Source: Stichopus chloronotus (lineage: Eukaryota; Echinodermata; Holothuroidea; Aspidochirotida; Stichopodidae). From it: a DNA stretch of 64,000 bases. This document shows positions 12,339 to 25,110 of this stretch, in pieces (within the stretch, counting starts at the first letter, position 1; each line of letters starts with the position of its first letter). The position numbers and the translations under genes are program-made. The notes under the pieces were generated by a model. It was not told where the DNA came from and made no database searches. It worked only from the letters and a program-made list of their open reading frames with translations. The stretch covers positions 22,941,106 to 23,005,105 of the forward strand of contig CM037842.1 of the NCBI GenBank assembly GCA_021234535.1, given 5' to 3'.

Positions 12339-12534
12339 TAAGAGAGCTGAGCTATGAGCCTGTCATATAAACACACACAGTCACACATACCCTATACCAT
12401 CAATGCAAGGGCATATCAGTCTTGAGATAATGAACTTACAAGCTACAGACCCACACACTCTCCTATGATCAACACAATTTTAATGGCATACCAGACACGT
12501 GAGGCGAATAATCAGGTATGAAGCTCTAACTCAC

Positions 12535-12725
12535 TGGTGAGATCATCAAGTTTCCATCTGGTAAAATTCTAACCCTCTCATTGTCCAACGGGATAACACG
12601 TCCATTTTTCTCCCATGTTATCACAGGATTTGGGTTTGACTTTGGGGGCTGACACTCTAATACTAGAGGTGCACCTACCACACCATCTGTATTGGAGGGT
12701 TCCACTCTAAAATCATCTTTCATAT
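12535..12725 (-). CDS. robo: Roundabout (Robo) receptor exon: N-terminal half of Ig domain 2
   Basis: This internal exon is 191 bases: two bases completing the junction codon, then 63 codons. It starts with MKDDFRVEPS, the Ig1/Ig2 linker typical of Robo. It then has the first Ig core Cys in LVLECQPPK (ECQPP is a Robo Ig2 hallmark), the core Trp in VITWEKNG and the strand ending in PDGNLMISP. The acceptor is a pyrimidine-rich tract ending CAG at 12726; the donor is GTGAGT from 12534, in phase 0. The intron upstream (12726-58339) is 45.6 kb and the one downstream (4442-12534) is 8.1 kb. Phases at both sides agree with the neighbouring exons, which supports a working gene rather than a retrocopy. 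The ORF upstream of the acceptor is intronic and is not part of the protein. Confidence 0.92.
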
Positions 12726-15700
12726 CTGAAAAAAAGTAGGAAAAGTATAGGTTGTCAGCTTTTATGCTGCAAATACAGCTATTTTTATTTACACAGACTG
12801 ATGTAAGTACAACGAAGAATAGATCATGAAGAACCTGACATGATAATAGATTATATTGATGCACATTGTGCAGTGGATGGCATCACACAATGTGGTAGTT
12901 GCTATGAAACACTCATCAGGTTTACACAAACTCTATACATGCATAAGAAATTTCACCATTTATAAACTCTCTAAAGAATTTACAGAAAGATGTTCAATAA
13001 ATTGCAAAATTGTTGATGTTGCAAATTTAATTTGTCAGTAATGAAAAGGAACAGATAATGTAAAAAGATGCGGCACATGAAATTATTAATCTTTACATTC
13101 ATCTCCATGAAAAGTCTTCTTTCTACTTGTAAAAAGATCTTCTCTGCCATATTCTTATTTGACCATTGGGTGAATACAAGCCCATTTGAGATAACATCTG
13201 TTAACAGTCATGACCATAGAGGAGTGACAGATATTAAAATAATAATTAATAGTAATTCATGACTCTTTGCTGGATTGCAATCGACCTCACCAATTAAAGT
13301 CATTCATACTCAAACTTACTATAAATCGCTCTTCTCTAACATCTCAAGCACACAAACTGTAGGACTTTTTTCTCTTTACATCTATTCTCTGATCTCCAAC
13401 TGTAATGTCTTTGAAGATAAGCTCATTCAATATATCCCATCAGGCCATCACCATACAGACAATGTGTAAATATAAAAAACAATCCACACTTAAATTTTAA
13501 TTTCTTGCTTCTTCTCTACAGACAGCAATGTGCTGTGCAATTTTATCAAATTTTTGAAGCAAGTCTTCTTGCTGAACTTTAAAGAATAAAATATTTACAG
13601 GATTTAATCATATTGCTACAGGAAAAGATGACAGAATATTGAAAACTAATTTTGGATAGCTAATAGAAAACTGTCACATAATCAGAGGCTGAGTGACATG
13701 TATGGGTTACAGATGAGAAGTAGACTCAGGGAATAACTGACAGCATATTGATGATTGCCAATCAACATTTTGTCTGATTTCTGACAAATATCTATCAGGG
13801 CAATAGTGATACTAAATTACTTCAGAAATACCATGTAGAGTGTTGGATTTCAAATGAAAACTTAACATGAATTTGTATTTATTCTTTTTTCAAATTAAAG
13901 ACCTACCGGTTAGAAAAAGTTAGATATTCATCATCAGCTATGTTACCAATGGGTTATATTGTAGAAAGCAATATATTTAACAGAAACGTCAACAGGGAAC
14001 ATTTATATGATCATTTAAAAAGTTAACAGTATTCCTGAGTAGTGTAATGATAGATGTACCAGTTTCTGAAGAGGGAACAACTTCGTTATGTAATGAAAAT
14101 ACCAGTTCTAATACAATATGCTCAATATGTGCAAATGTAACTGTTTCTTATAGCCACATACCTACTTAATATTCAGATGAAGTGATTGCATGTGTAGAGA
14201 AAAAGTAAAGACTTTACAATTTCATGTTCAAAAGTTTAGTGTGTCTTTCAATTGTACGATCCAGACAATGTGAGAAAAAAGTTTACAGGTGATTAATTCT
14301 ACCATATGATTTCAAAACTTATAACATAATGACAATAGTTTAAAATACGTTAATGAAATAGTTGACAGTTTTCATTAAACTTAACAGAGTGCTTCATTGA
14401 ACAACCCAATGGGAAGTAATGGATATTCAGTTAGTCAAAAAAACTGATCAATGACCCTGCAGTTGAAGGTCACTTTGTAAATATGGTGCTTTGTTTCATC
14501 AAATATTACAATTCCTGATACCAATCAAGGGGGAACCGATTCAGTGTATGTTTTTGATATACCAGTGAGACATGTACTGTTACATATTCATTATGAAGGC
14601 ACAATGAGTAAGAACAGTTATTTTTCAAATACAATTTCTGCTTATGCTGTTTTATAAATTTCTATTACTCTGCAAAGTGGTTACAATCAATTTTGATTAT
14701 TCAGTGACTTATTCCATCCATGAACAACCTTTTGTGTACATTTAAAGATAAAGAAAAACTTAAAACCAAAGATAATCTTATCCTTTTGGTATTTTCATAT
14801 ACATGCAATGACTTTAATATAAAGCTGTGTTGTTTATGTAATGTTCTACTGCCATGAGACTACAGACCACCAACACTTTAAAAACAAATGACAAAACTAA
14901 AAACTGTTATCCACTTGGATTACCTCAAACTCTGTCTTTATTATATGGGTAAAAATTTTAAATTCTAGCAAGCTGACTCACTGTTTTTACATATTTTAAT
15001 AAACCCACAAATATCCTTAGCTAAGTTGAATGTCAACTGCTGAAAATTTGACATCTCATTTTGATTTGATTGGTTTATTCCAAACCATTTGCGTAAACAA
15101 ACCGGCAGAGTTCTTACTTAGCCATATCAATAGGAACATCATCAAGGCTCAAATTTCTCTGCTGCATCATTTCAAGAAATTCTCAGCTCTGATATCTCTT
15201 AGTACGGTTGACCTAAAACTAGAAAATATCACAGGGGAATACGTTTTCTCATTTGTCATTTTGGTAAGGATGGAAGGCACTCCATGCCAATTATTGAATC
15301 AATATTTCTGTCTCATGTTTACTTTCTGGGATTTAATCAAACACTTCTACCTTTTTTCTTCATATTTCTTGATTTATCTCATCTTGAGAGATCTCTGAAC
15401 ATCCTTCACTTTTCCATGAATATGACTATTTTCACTTCTGTTTACTTCAAACCTGCATTGTTTCCTCTGGTGTCCATTATAGCATTCAGAAAGGGACAGT
15501 ATAGCATAGGACGATAAAATATCCAGGTCACGACTATTTTTATAAATGCACAAAGAATCTTGTCTAAAATAGGCCATGAATATTTGAAAATCCAATAATC
15601 CAATTCAATCTTCTGCACCTCAGAACAGGATCGTTATTTTAGAGAGAAGGAAAACTTCAATCAGGTGTCTCAAGAATGAATTTCAGATACACTTTAATTA

Positions 15701-16536
15701 ATTCAGTAAGTGAAAGTGAAGCATAAAATACAAAGAGAATGATCTGAGATATTTCGTTAGTTTGTAATTGCTCAAAACAACGAATATCCCCTTCATAAAA
15801 ATAACAGAAATGTTAAAGTGTAATAATATTGAGATGTTACTTCAAAGTGTTAATATAAAGATAAATTGTTTGCTCAAGGAAATGGTTTGATTTTACAAAG
15901 AAAGAAAAAATTCTAATAAAGAGAGAATGAAAAGACTTCTTGAGAGTTTTGTGAGTGTTTAGGCCACTAATATGATACACATAACAAAAAAAGTCAAACA
16001 AACTCTTCATAAAACCTGCTAGGAGAGTTCTATGCTGCATATGTTGGAACACTTATTTTAGGCCACTTTGTTAAGTCTGTGCAGTTTGCATACTATTGAC
16101 ACACTTTTCTTCCCTAATAAGTGTTTAATTAAGGTATGTACTTGATACTAAAATGAATGTTAGCTGGAAAATTCACTTTTCTGATATATTAATCACATGA
16201 AACCACTGTTTCAAATTCAACCAATCACTAAACTAATGCAATGTTTATTCATGAGCAACGGTAACAATTAGTTTCATTCACAGATAATCCTTCAGTGTCC
16301 TGTCTGTATTACAAATACAGTAGAGTAGTGTATATATTAATGAAATGGGTGAACAACCAGTGCTAAGATTATTATTCAATGATCTGACTTTCTTAATCTT
16401 TTTACAATATGGACAAAGTTTACAGCAACTTTGTAATAGCAAGTAGCTTTCAACAATTGCAAGCAGACAGTTGTAGTTTCTTCACTTTTATTCCACCATT
16501 TGGAATAGGGATTGGCTGGGTAAGCTAAAAATATCT

Positions 16537-16755
16537 TCAGATATGATATTTTACAATCATCATCTTTTGTAAATCCTTCATGAAGGATGCAAAATACTGC
16601 TCTAATGTATCATATTTTCTTTCAAACAGACTGAAATCTTCTTTTTCTTCTACATAACTAACTTGTTGATCTGCCACAAGACTAAGTGAATCCCTATCAC
16701 TATGTGAAGGAACATGCAGATTATTCATCAAGAGATACAATGTTGCTTCACACAT
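16537..16755 (-). other. Unassigned 72-codon ORF in the large intron
   Basis: This ORF lies on the Robo strand inside the 45.6 kb intron. Its C-terminal two thirds (DRDSLSLVADQQVSYV, then EEKEDFSLFERKYDTLEQ) has a hydrophilic, protein-like composition unlike the other intronic ORFs. I recognise no domain. No convincing acceptor-donor pair keeps the whole stretch open, so it is listed only as a candidate exon or an old coding fragment. Confidence 0.12.
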
Positions 16756-17747
16756 TACACACTAAATACTACAGTCCATAATTATTGCCATATACAGGAA
16801 ATAAATAGGGTTGTTGCCAGACCAGTTCAAAGGCTTTTTACCCATTTTTTAGTGGTTAAGTTTTATACTTTTCACCTTCTGTCATATTTTTTTCATCACC
16901 CATGCTGAGTGCTTATGTATTGTTGATCAATGATGTAATCATTCATTAATTAAATCACAGACACACTGTGCTCTGAACACCTAAGAAAAGTTTCACATGA
17001 TGAAATCAACGTGAAATGTGACCCTAACCAGACGTATGCAGGGCTCTGCAACTATGATACATCACAAGCATTATGTATACAGCCTCCACCTGCAGGTCTG
17101 GCCAAGACCATAACAAAACACTGATGCACTAATAGGAATGTGCTGGACTTCATAGAATTTCTTCATGGGTCATTCAAAGTATTACTCACAGCCTTGCAGT
17201 AATGGTGTTAGTGTTGTACATACATGTAACAGCATCTCTGTCCAGTGCAGTAGACAACTACTATCTACAGGTGAGTTGATGCAGAGTGTGAATCTCAGTA
17301 ATTAAGACTAGTACTCTTTGAGATTCTCACTCTCTCTTATATCTGTTGAAGTCTACTCTTGAACAAATTACTGATGCCATGGTGAAAAGTACACCATTAT
17401 AAGCACTCTGCAGTTACTATCAATGGTATTGACTGGTACACAAGTAGGCAATAGATGCATATTTTGTTGTTGTTGGACATCATCTCACATCCATTAAAGG
17501 TAAGGTATAATGACTCATTTTGGTATCCTCTGCAACAAAGAATATCCCTCTATAAAACCTCCCAAAGTCAAAATAGACAAAAGCTAAAGAAAACAGGGAG
17601 ATTTCTGACAATAATTGACATGGTTCTTGCCTGTCCCGATGTTACATTCCCAAGCGCTCACATTTCCAAATACTTTGTGGCCAGGAGTGAACTTCACATG
17701 CGAAGCACTGATCTACTGTATATCTTTCCTGTACATATGCATATGCA

Positions 17748-18153
17748 CAGTGGCGGCTCCAGGATGTCAGACTTGGGAGGGGGGCAAACTGAGGGCAGAG
17801 GAAAATATTGGGGGGCAAAGACTTTTGCGCAGCGCGAAACCCAACGCTAACCGAGGCCGTGTGGGTGGGTTTCAGGGCCCCGCCTTAGGGCCCCTGGTGG
17901 GGCCCAGGGGCAAAGCCCCGGTGGGGGTCCAGGGGATGAAGTCCCCGGAAGCTTTGAGGTTTTAGCATATCTGTGGGTGGAAAATTAAGTCCCAAGAGAG
18001 GTATATTATTTATTTTACATTATTTATCTTTTCGGTTGACTGTACTCCAAGGTTCCCAACTTTTTTTCTTTGGGAACTGGGGGGACAACTGGGGGGAAGG
18101 AAACAATCTGGAGGGGCAAATGCCCCCTCATGCCCCCCGTAGCGCTGCCACTG
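17748..18153. mobile_element. Non-autonomous hAT element with 8-bp target duplication
   Basis: The element starts CAGTGGCGGCTCC and ends GCGCTGCCACTG, imperfect inverted repeats of a widespread animal hAT type. The 8-bp CATATGCA is present exactly on both sides (17740-17747 and 18154-18161), matching the hAT target-duplication length. The interior is G-rich on the plus strand (GGGGGGCAAA, GGGGCAAATGCCCCC) and GC-richer than its surroundings. Overlapping ORFs in it are not genes. Confidence 0.88.
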
Positions 18154-18491
18154 CATATGCATGTTATTGTTGTTACACAGAGTCTAAACTTACAATGTAA
18201 CAGGTCAGTGGCAAAACCTCAAAATGATATAGTGAGAGCCAGGAAGGGAGACTTGGTGTTAAAATGTGAAGAAGGTACCAAAGGAGCAAGTGATAGATAC
18301 TCTCCATAAGCAGGAGGTACAGCCCATGTAGGTGCAACGTTGCCTTATCATTATGTACAAACCAGTTGTGGCACATGTACCGGGAAGAGGCAATCAAGTT
18401 TTACTGCGCTCTTGCTGTTGTGTACTACGTGTATCAACTTTGGAATCTTAAGTGATTAGTTACTATCTACATAATTAAGACTGCACATGCT

Positions 18492-18685
18492 CCACAATCT
18501 TGGACAAAATTGTTGGGAAACTTTGCCATACTTTGTGAGTGTATTCCCAAATCTTACCTCGGAGGCTAACATGAAACCCCACCCCTTTCCAATGTCGCAC
18601 TAACAATACCCTGTAAGTAGTACTTCTACAGCCGACATTGAAAGGGGGAGCAGGGTGTCCCAAGGAAGTTTGTCCAAGATCGTAG
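18492..18685. mobile_element. Fold-back miniature element, family A, copy 3
   Basis: The left end is CCACAATCTTGGACAAAATT and the right end is GTTTGTCCAAGATCGTAG. The inner arms TTTCCAATGTCGCA and GCCGACATTGAAAG are inverted repeats with a compensating change (GTCG with CGAC) relative to copy 1 (GTTG with CAAC). Confidence 0.75.
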
Positions 18686-19604
18686 CCTAGTGTATGTATA
18701 GGTGCTTTAGTTAATGCAGGAACTTTTTTGTGGTGAACTGTCATCTTTTTGGATTTGCTTTTTCATGTTTTACTGAGCTCAACCGTATACATTGCTTACC
18801 TTGACTTAATATTTGGCAAATAGGCTAGGCCTACAAGAACTTACATGAATGCATCTTGGGAAACTTTTGTTTCAAGAATGCACAATTTGTTGTAATTATG
18901 TTTGACTATCCAATAAGTTCATGGCTGTTTTTTTTATTACTTACCATCTGCTAAATCTGAGAAATTCTGCTCTGGAACTTGCAACAATCGTATTTTGAAT
19001 GGTAGTCTGACTCTGAGCACACAAGTGTTTTCGAAGATACATACAGATAATGCATTATTTTGGCACTCTGACCTTAAATGACTTACAACCATAAAACAGA
19101 TTTCCTGCACTTTCTAGGAAATAAATTTTCATGACTTTTCCACGACTTTACCAGGACCCAGTCAAAAATTTCCACGACCTTCATCCTGGCATCTCATAAA
19201 AAGGTTTCAACTACAACAGCAAAATTCAAAGCAATATGAGGTAACGAGAAGGACAAATTTTGAGTTTTGAGTCAAAATGCATTTTTATATTGACTGGGAA
19301 AGAAGCAAATGTTTATTGGTGGAAAATTTCCATGGCTTCACAAAGTTTCCCTAAATTTCAAAACTTTTCCACAAATTGAAATGATTCGCCACATTTTCAT
19401 GACTTTTGCGAGAACATAGAAACTGACAAAAGCACTAGGTTTCTTGCAATGAATATCCTAGCTACACGGACCTATAGGCTACATCTGTAACTGCATTGAA
19501 TCATTTCTCTAAAACATCACAGCTTACTTTGATAGAACCTTCTTCAGCATATTCATCTCACTGGTGTTCAGGTGAACCAGCATGTAACTAAAGCAATAAC
19601 ACAA

Positions 19605-20115
19605 TGAACAGCTAGTAGTGGATGTTGACAGCTTGTAGTGGATGTTGACAGCAGTGGATATTATGATAGCTAGCAGTGGATATATTGACAGTGCATAGTG
19701 GATATGCTTTCAGCTACTTCTGGATATGTTGAGAGTTAGAAGTGGATACTGATAGCTAGTAATGGATATACTGGTAGCTAGTAATGGATACTAAGAGCTA
19801 GTAGTAGACATACTGGCAGCTGGCAGTAGACATACTGAGAGCTGCTAGTGGGTAATTGACAGTTAGTAGTGGATATGTTAGCAGCTAGTAATGGATATGC
19901 TGATAGCTAGTAGTGGATACTCACAGCTAGCAGTGGACACTGACAGCTAGAAGTGGATATGCTGAATGCTAGAAGTGGACATGCTGATAGCTGTATACTG
20001 AAAACTGTATACTTGCAGTGGATATACTGATAGATAGTAGTGGATTATACTGACATTTGGTTGTGTTTATGTTGACAGTTGGTAGTAAATAACACTGTCT
20101 ATGAGCTACTACTGG
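19605..20115. repeat. Minisatellite of GACAGCTAGTAGTGGATATG type
   Basis: More than 20 degenerate copies of a unit of about 20-25 bases with the core AGCTAGTAGTGGATA occur. The unit length varies and copies drift in sequence across the array. Confidence 0.9.
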
Positions 20116-22935
20116 ATGATGCTGTCCATTTGACTCGCCCCTACCAACATTTAACTTTTCTTTTTACATTTATCTAACATATAATTGGTCGATCACTTAT
20201 GAGTGAAATTTGTTTCTATTTTCAGTGATAAAAATCTCTTGTGCAATGTTCTTCATCTGGCATCATTCTGGGATATTGCTATTAACATTATCTTAAATAA
20301 ATCATTACCAATCACAAAGTTTGAGATTGTATTATAAATTTCCACACTACTAACAGATTGCAACTTCAAGACTTACAATATTTTCACCCAGTGACTATTT
20401 TTTTCTCTATAATTGCAGTATGGATCTACCCTAAAGGAGTGGAGTAAAAAAACTAAATTTCTAAAACTATACACTTACATCCAAGTCAATTCTAAGAAGA
20501 ATCAGAACTATTGGGACCTTGAAATTAATAATTTAGGACAGTAATCTGAATTTTGTTTTTGAAGTATATATTTGCATAACAGACTGGTCATCCAATGAGC
20601 TGTCCCAGTATTTGGATGAATCATTCACTTTTAGTCTGTTTTGACAACTGCTGAAGACCCTGTGGGGGTGTGTTGCAATAAATAAAGAACATGACCAAAT
20701 CTTGACTCATTCTCTCCTAAATTACATTTTTGCCCTTTTCACAATCAAGAACGGCATAGCAACTAAATTTTATGTTCTTCAAGCCCCAGGGAAAAATAAT
20801 TATATTAAAGACAAACACCATGTCGAACCAGAAATTAAAAGTCTTGGGAACTTCAGTTTTTCCACCTTCACCGATAACACTGCCATAGTGTCCACTATGA
20901 TTTTCAACTTTTCCTCGACTGCCTTGACTCACAGTCCTGTCCTAGCTTCCAGCAAAACGCAGTCAGTCCTGGGTCTTCCTCTACAATCCAAAACTTAATT
21001 ACGCCCCAACCATTGAAGAAGCTGATCTTCATTGATTTACTGTCAACCCTTTCTGCCCCCACTAATTTCTGATTTCGGCCTCATCAATTACATGCATCAT
21101 TTGCCTTCAAAAGTACCCATTCCTACAGATATTTGGGTTTTCTTCACAGTTATGGCCCCTTTGATCAGGGTGTCTTTGCTAGATTTGGCCACTTTTGGTG
21201 CAAAGAAAAGGCAACTCTAGCCTCGGAGAAAGAAGCAAAGACATCCAGTAGTCAACATGCAGGGATATTTTCCTATTTCATTCAAATGTTTAATGCAATT
21301 TGGATCACTGTTTGGATAAATAGATGGGGACAGCTCAATAGAGATGCAGGTTAAACTGAACATGCAACTTGTGAATCAACCTATTGTTAAGTTATTTAAA
21401 ACTTAAGTCGTTAACATCAATTTTATTATTCTCAACAGTTGTGAGGTTGCTAAGCAATTACTACAAAGGGGGATTAGGTTGCAATTCAATTAGAAGAAGA
21501 GTTCTATATTGAAAACTGTGAATGGTTTTTCTACTGCTCCAAATGCTTGACAACTCCCTGGACTTTGCAACAGTGTCCTTTTAGACTGAGGGCCATCACT
21601 TCTTCAAACTGTAACCTGTATGATAGGGTCACCAATGAAAAGGGAACATATCACCATTACTCAGTTGAAATGTGCATGGGGAAAAAGGGGGGGGGGGAGA
21701 GATGGACATGCCAGAACAATGAAAATGAATGGCTCATGGTGAAATTAGTTTTTGTGAAGTTTCATTGCAAATTCTCCTTATAGCTGATTGTTTCCATATT
21801 TGCAAATAGATAAAAAAAAAACACACTTATGAAGAGGAAAAAAACATCTCAATGTTTTCTGAAAGAGTAGAGCTTATGAAAAAAATGTGCAATTGAGAAA
21901 CATGGACATAATCTTTGATTATTGCCTTTGTAACAAAATTGGTTTACCACAAAATCACTACAATCACATAGTTTAACACATCAGCTGTCTAATTAAATTG
22001 AAAATGTATCGGTTTACTGGTCTTCACATGTGTCACAAACAACATAGATAGGTGTGGTTGAGGTAGTCAGGGTTTAATATTCAACCAGGGAGGCATGAAG
22101 GAGAACTGATTGAAGCAGCATATACATCAAAGGGAATCCAGAGTTGATGGAGGGATGTGATGTTTTGAAGGAACATTATACAAGGTTACTTTAAGAAGAT
22201 ATCATACAGGCAAAAACTTGATATTTTTAAACACAAAATACTGTTTAAACAAAAGCTTGTTTGTAATAAGTTCACCTACAGCTAATAACTGTTAACAAGA
22301 TCACTTTTGACACAAATACTTGCCAAATGGTGGGGAATGGTAATTTGTCGGGCCATTTTTTAACATAAAAGAGTTCATTAAGAGGATTTTCAAGGGGGAA
22401 AAGTTTGCTTATGTATTGCTGATTTTAATGTGGAAGGTAAACAGGTTTATTTTGGTACAATAAAGTCATTCTGGGATCAAGCCATCAAAATGTTTTTTTT
22501 TTAAATATTAATAGTCATAACATGTGGCCAGGTTTATCATTTTAACAATGGTGCATATAAGGTGTTTAGCAAATTTGAGGAAAACTTATGTTCAGGTTAT
22601 TATAGTTAGAATTGTCCATTTTAGGGTCAGCCTGTCTATGCTAAGCCTAGCCATGAAACCGTAAGGAGATAACTGTGGGCCCACCACACACATGTAGCAC
22701 TACATCACGACCCCAAAGAAAGCCATCTTCTTCTTGTATCTTGACTTAAAACATTTTCAGCCACTAAGATTGACAAACAATAAAATATTATGTAAAGGTT
22801 CATTTAAATAACATGAACTCCAAAATTTAGGAATAGTCATCTGTTCACCTCAATGATCAATAAATATGTGAAAATTAGAGAAACATGTGATTTCATATAA
22901 TAAACCATAGGGCCAATTATGATTATACAGACTTA

Positions 22936-23001
22936 ACTCTCAGAAAAAAAAGGAAAAAAAAAAGGAAAAAAAAAAGGAAAAAAAACGGAAAAAAAAAAGG
23001 A
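22936..23001. repeat. A-rich GGAAAAAA simple repeat
   Basis: Runs of 7-9 A are separated by GG or CGG, period about 10-12. Confidence 0.9.
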
Positions 23002-23879
23002 CTGTTGAACAATGCAAACATTTCACACACTAAGGGATGGACTAACTGCTGAAGCTGGTCATGCACACGAACGAGATCAACACGTTACTGGCAGTATTTG
23101 TAAATTGTACGGCCAAATACAGTCGGCTAGCTAGCATCAGGAAGTCATATGCAAATCCCTAATTAAGTTTTCAGCACAGAATTGGGCCTACGCATAACTG
23201 TATCTGCTCGACAGTTTCAGAGTCTAGGCCTTAGGACCAGTTGAGTCTCATCTATTGGGTCTCACCCCTGAGGTCAAGTAAACGCTAATACAAACTTTCC
23301 TAAATACTGAGCACCCCCTGGACCATCTAACCAGTGCAATGTGAATATCGTGAATAACCATTCGAACTAGGCCTATATTCTGAAAGCCATCTAGGAGCAG
23401 TTCCACATTGATAGGTCTAATAAAATAATACAAGGCCTGGTAACGTAAGTTTACACTCTTGGTCCAACAGCATTAGCTGTACGCCAGTACTATCTTCCCC
23501 TGTAACTAATAGGTCAGCGACCATGCACTGAAAAGTGAAACCTCTCTGCGTCCAACGTGTCGTATCACGATCAGAAAATTGCTTATCCTCAGTTTGTCAG
23601 GGTTGTTGTAAGGCTATAATGCACCCACATCCATATCAACAAAATTACCTGGGTTTCCTTTTCTCTCTGAAAGTCATTGTTACATTTTGACACACTTCAC
23701 CCCTTTCCAACTCATTGAAACAAGCTCACTGTTCGTTTCCCTTTTCAGTTCACAAATCACAGTGTACTCACTGTATACACATTGTGTAGAAGTTAACAAC
23801 ATTGTACCCCTCTTTTCAAACTTTGACCTGCCTGTTTACGTACACACAGGGTGCCAATGAAAGTGGCGATGATGTAGTT

Positions 23880-24050
23880 AGTCGGTTCACAGAAATAAAT
23901 ACCCTTATAAATACCCTTAGAAGGTTACCCTTCTTGAGATATCGTGTTTTCAACCTGCATCACATACAAACAAACACATAGACACATACATCCACACAAC
24001 ATCACCATCACGTAGATTCCTTGTCTGCTTTCGGCAAGGAATCAAAAATG
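23880..24050. mobile_element. Terminal part of a DR1-type array element with end hairpin
   Basis: The words ACCCTTCTTGAGATATCGTG and a CACATACA tract match the terminal part of the 52.5 kb copy. It finishes with a 9-bp hairpin, GATTCCTTG (24015-24023) and CAAGGAATC (24035-24043), followed by AAAAATGG. The copy at 52702-52726 ends with a related hairpin followed by AAAAAT, so this looks like a fixed element end. Confidence 0.55.
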
Positions 24051-24054
24051 GTCT

Positions 24055-25110
24055 ACTGGACCAATGTGGACCTAGTGCTGAAAACTACTGAACATTCTCT
24101 AAGTATCACAATCGAGTACAAATATAAGAACCCATTAACTTTGTATAAAAAAATCTGCAAGACAAGAAACACTTGAATTGATTGTAGTAGTAAAATTATG
24201 AGTAGTAAATGGCCCATATAAGAACCATGCAAAACTATGGATCAAACCTCTCTGAACACTGTAAAAAAAAAACAGTATCCAAGTAATGAATACTGTATGA
24301 CTGACAGTCACCATTGTACAACAGAATCTGTTGGAAGAGTTTTTGTGTGATTTATGAAAATGGCCCATAGGGCCCATGTGGAACCATGGACCAAAATTCA
24401 TGTACACACCTGATGGTCCACCAACCAAAACACTTTGTGTCTAAGTTTCAAGAAAATCCATCAAAACATGTGGGAGGAGAAATACCTTAAAACCTGTAGA
24501 CACATTTTAATAAAATGGCACACAGGGCCCATGTGGAACCTTCGGCCCAGTATTTTCATGGTACCACTACCCATGTATCATTATAACAGACCATCAACAC
24601 TGTACAACAGAATTTGCAAGTAGGGAAGCAAACTTTCCGGTAAATCAATGATGAGAAACTACCCAATGGTTACTGCGTCCATGTTTCAACAGATGGTACC
24701 ACAAAATATAGGAGGAGAAACATTTTGAACACCAATGAATAGAATTTCATAAATGGCCCAAAGAGTCCCTATGTAACCTTGCATCTGAAAGTACTGAACA
24801 CCCTGAAGATACCACCGGCTAAACATTATTACAAGCATTATTACAACAGACCATCATCACTGTAGAACACAATCTGTAAGAACAGAAGCAGTTTGTGTGG
24901 TTTCATAAAATGGGCCATAGGGCCCATGCAGGACCTTGGAATAAAAATTCCTGAACATTCTAGAGGATCCACTATCCAAGGACCATTGCCTCCAAGTTTC
25001 AAGTAAATCCATCAAGCAATTAGTACGGGAAAGCATTTCGAACAATTTTGAACATACAGATGCTGCATGAGGACAACAGCGCACACTAGCTAGCTGGTAT
25101 GAGATAAAAA
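24055..25110. mobile_element. ~140-bp-unit array, GGCCCATG type, copy 1
   Basis: Repeated words are TTCATAAAATGGGCCATAGG, GGGCCCATGTGGAACCTTGG, ACCATCAACACTGTACAACA and AATCCATCAA. Units are spaced about 140-150 bases, with one longer interval. The right end has GATGCTGCATGAGGACAACA and then the palindromic CTAGCTAG, corresponding to the right ends at 39.9 and 62.65 kb. Short ORFs across it are products of the repeat. Confidence 0.75.

Larger units (their letters stand above)
4442..12534 (-). other. 8.1 kb Robo intron within Ig2
   Basis: The phase-0 intron splits Ig2 between the E-strand (NLMISP) and the F-strand (VVPSDEG). It contains two fold-back miniature elements, an ATTC microsatellite, a degenerate repeat block at 8.1-8.64 kb, a 293-bp tandem array at 8.9-9.96 kb, a 16-bp perfect hairpin at 11.9 kb and a 19-bp minisatellite at 12.16-12.34 kb. 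I see nothing recognisable in 5022-5770, 5818-6580, 6783-8140 and 9961-11880. Confidence 0.85.

Noticed and set aside
12726..12864. Start of the ORF upstream of the Ig2 exon
   Set aside because: It precedes a clear polypyrimidine-CAG acceptor, and the phase-1 join to the Ig1 exon rebuilds the Robo linker, so this part is intron.
15030..15398. 122-codon plus-strand ORF with hydrophobic C terminus
   Set aside because: Composition is what AT-rich DNA gives (Phe, Leu, Ile rich); it overlaps another ORF and matches no family I know.
17455..18309. Overlapping plus-strand ORFs of 75-131 codons
   Set aside because: They lie in or across the hAT miniature element at 17748-18153, whose G-rich interior simply lacks stop codons.
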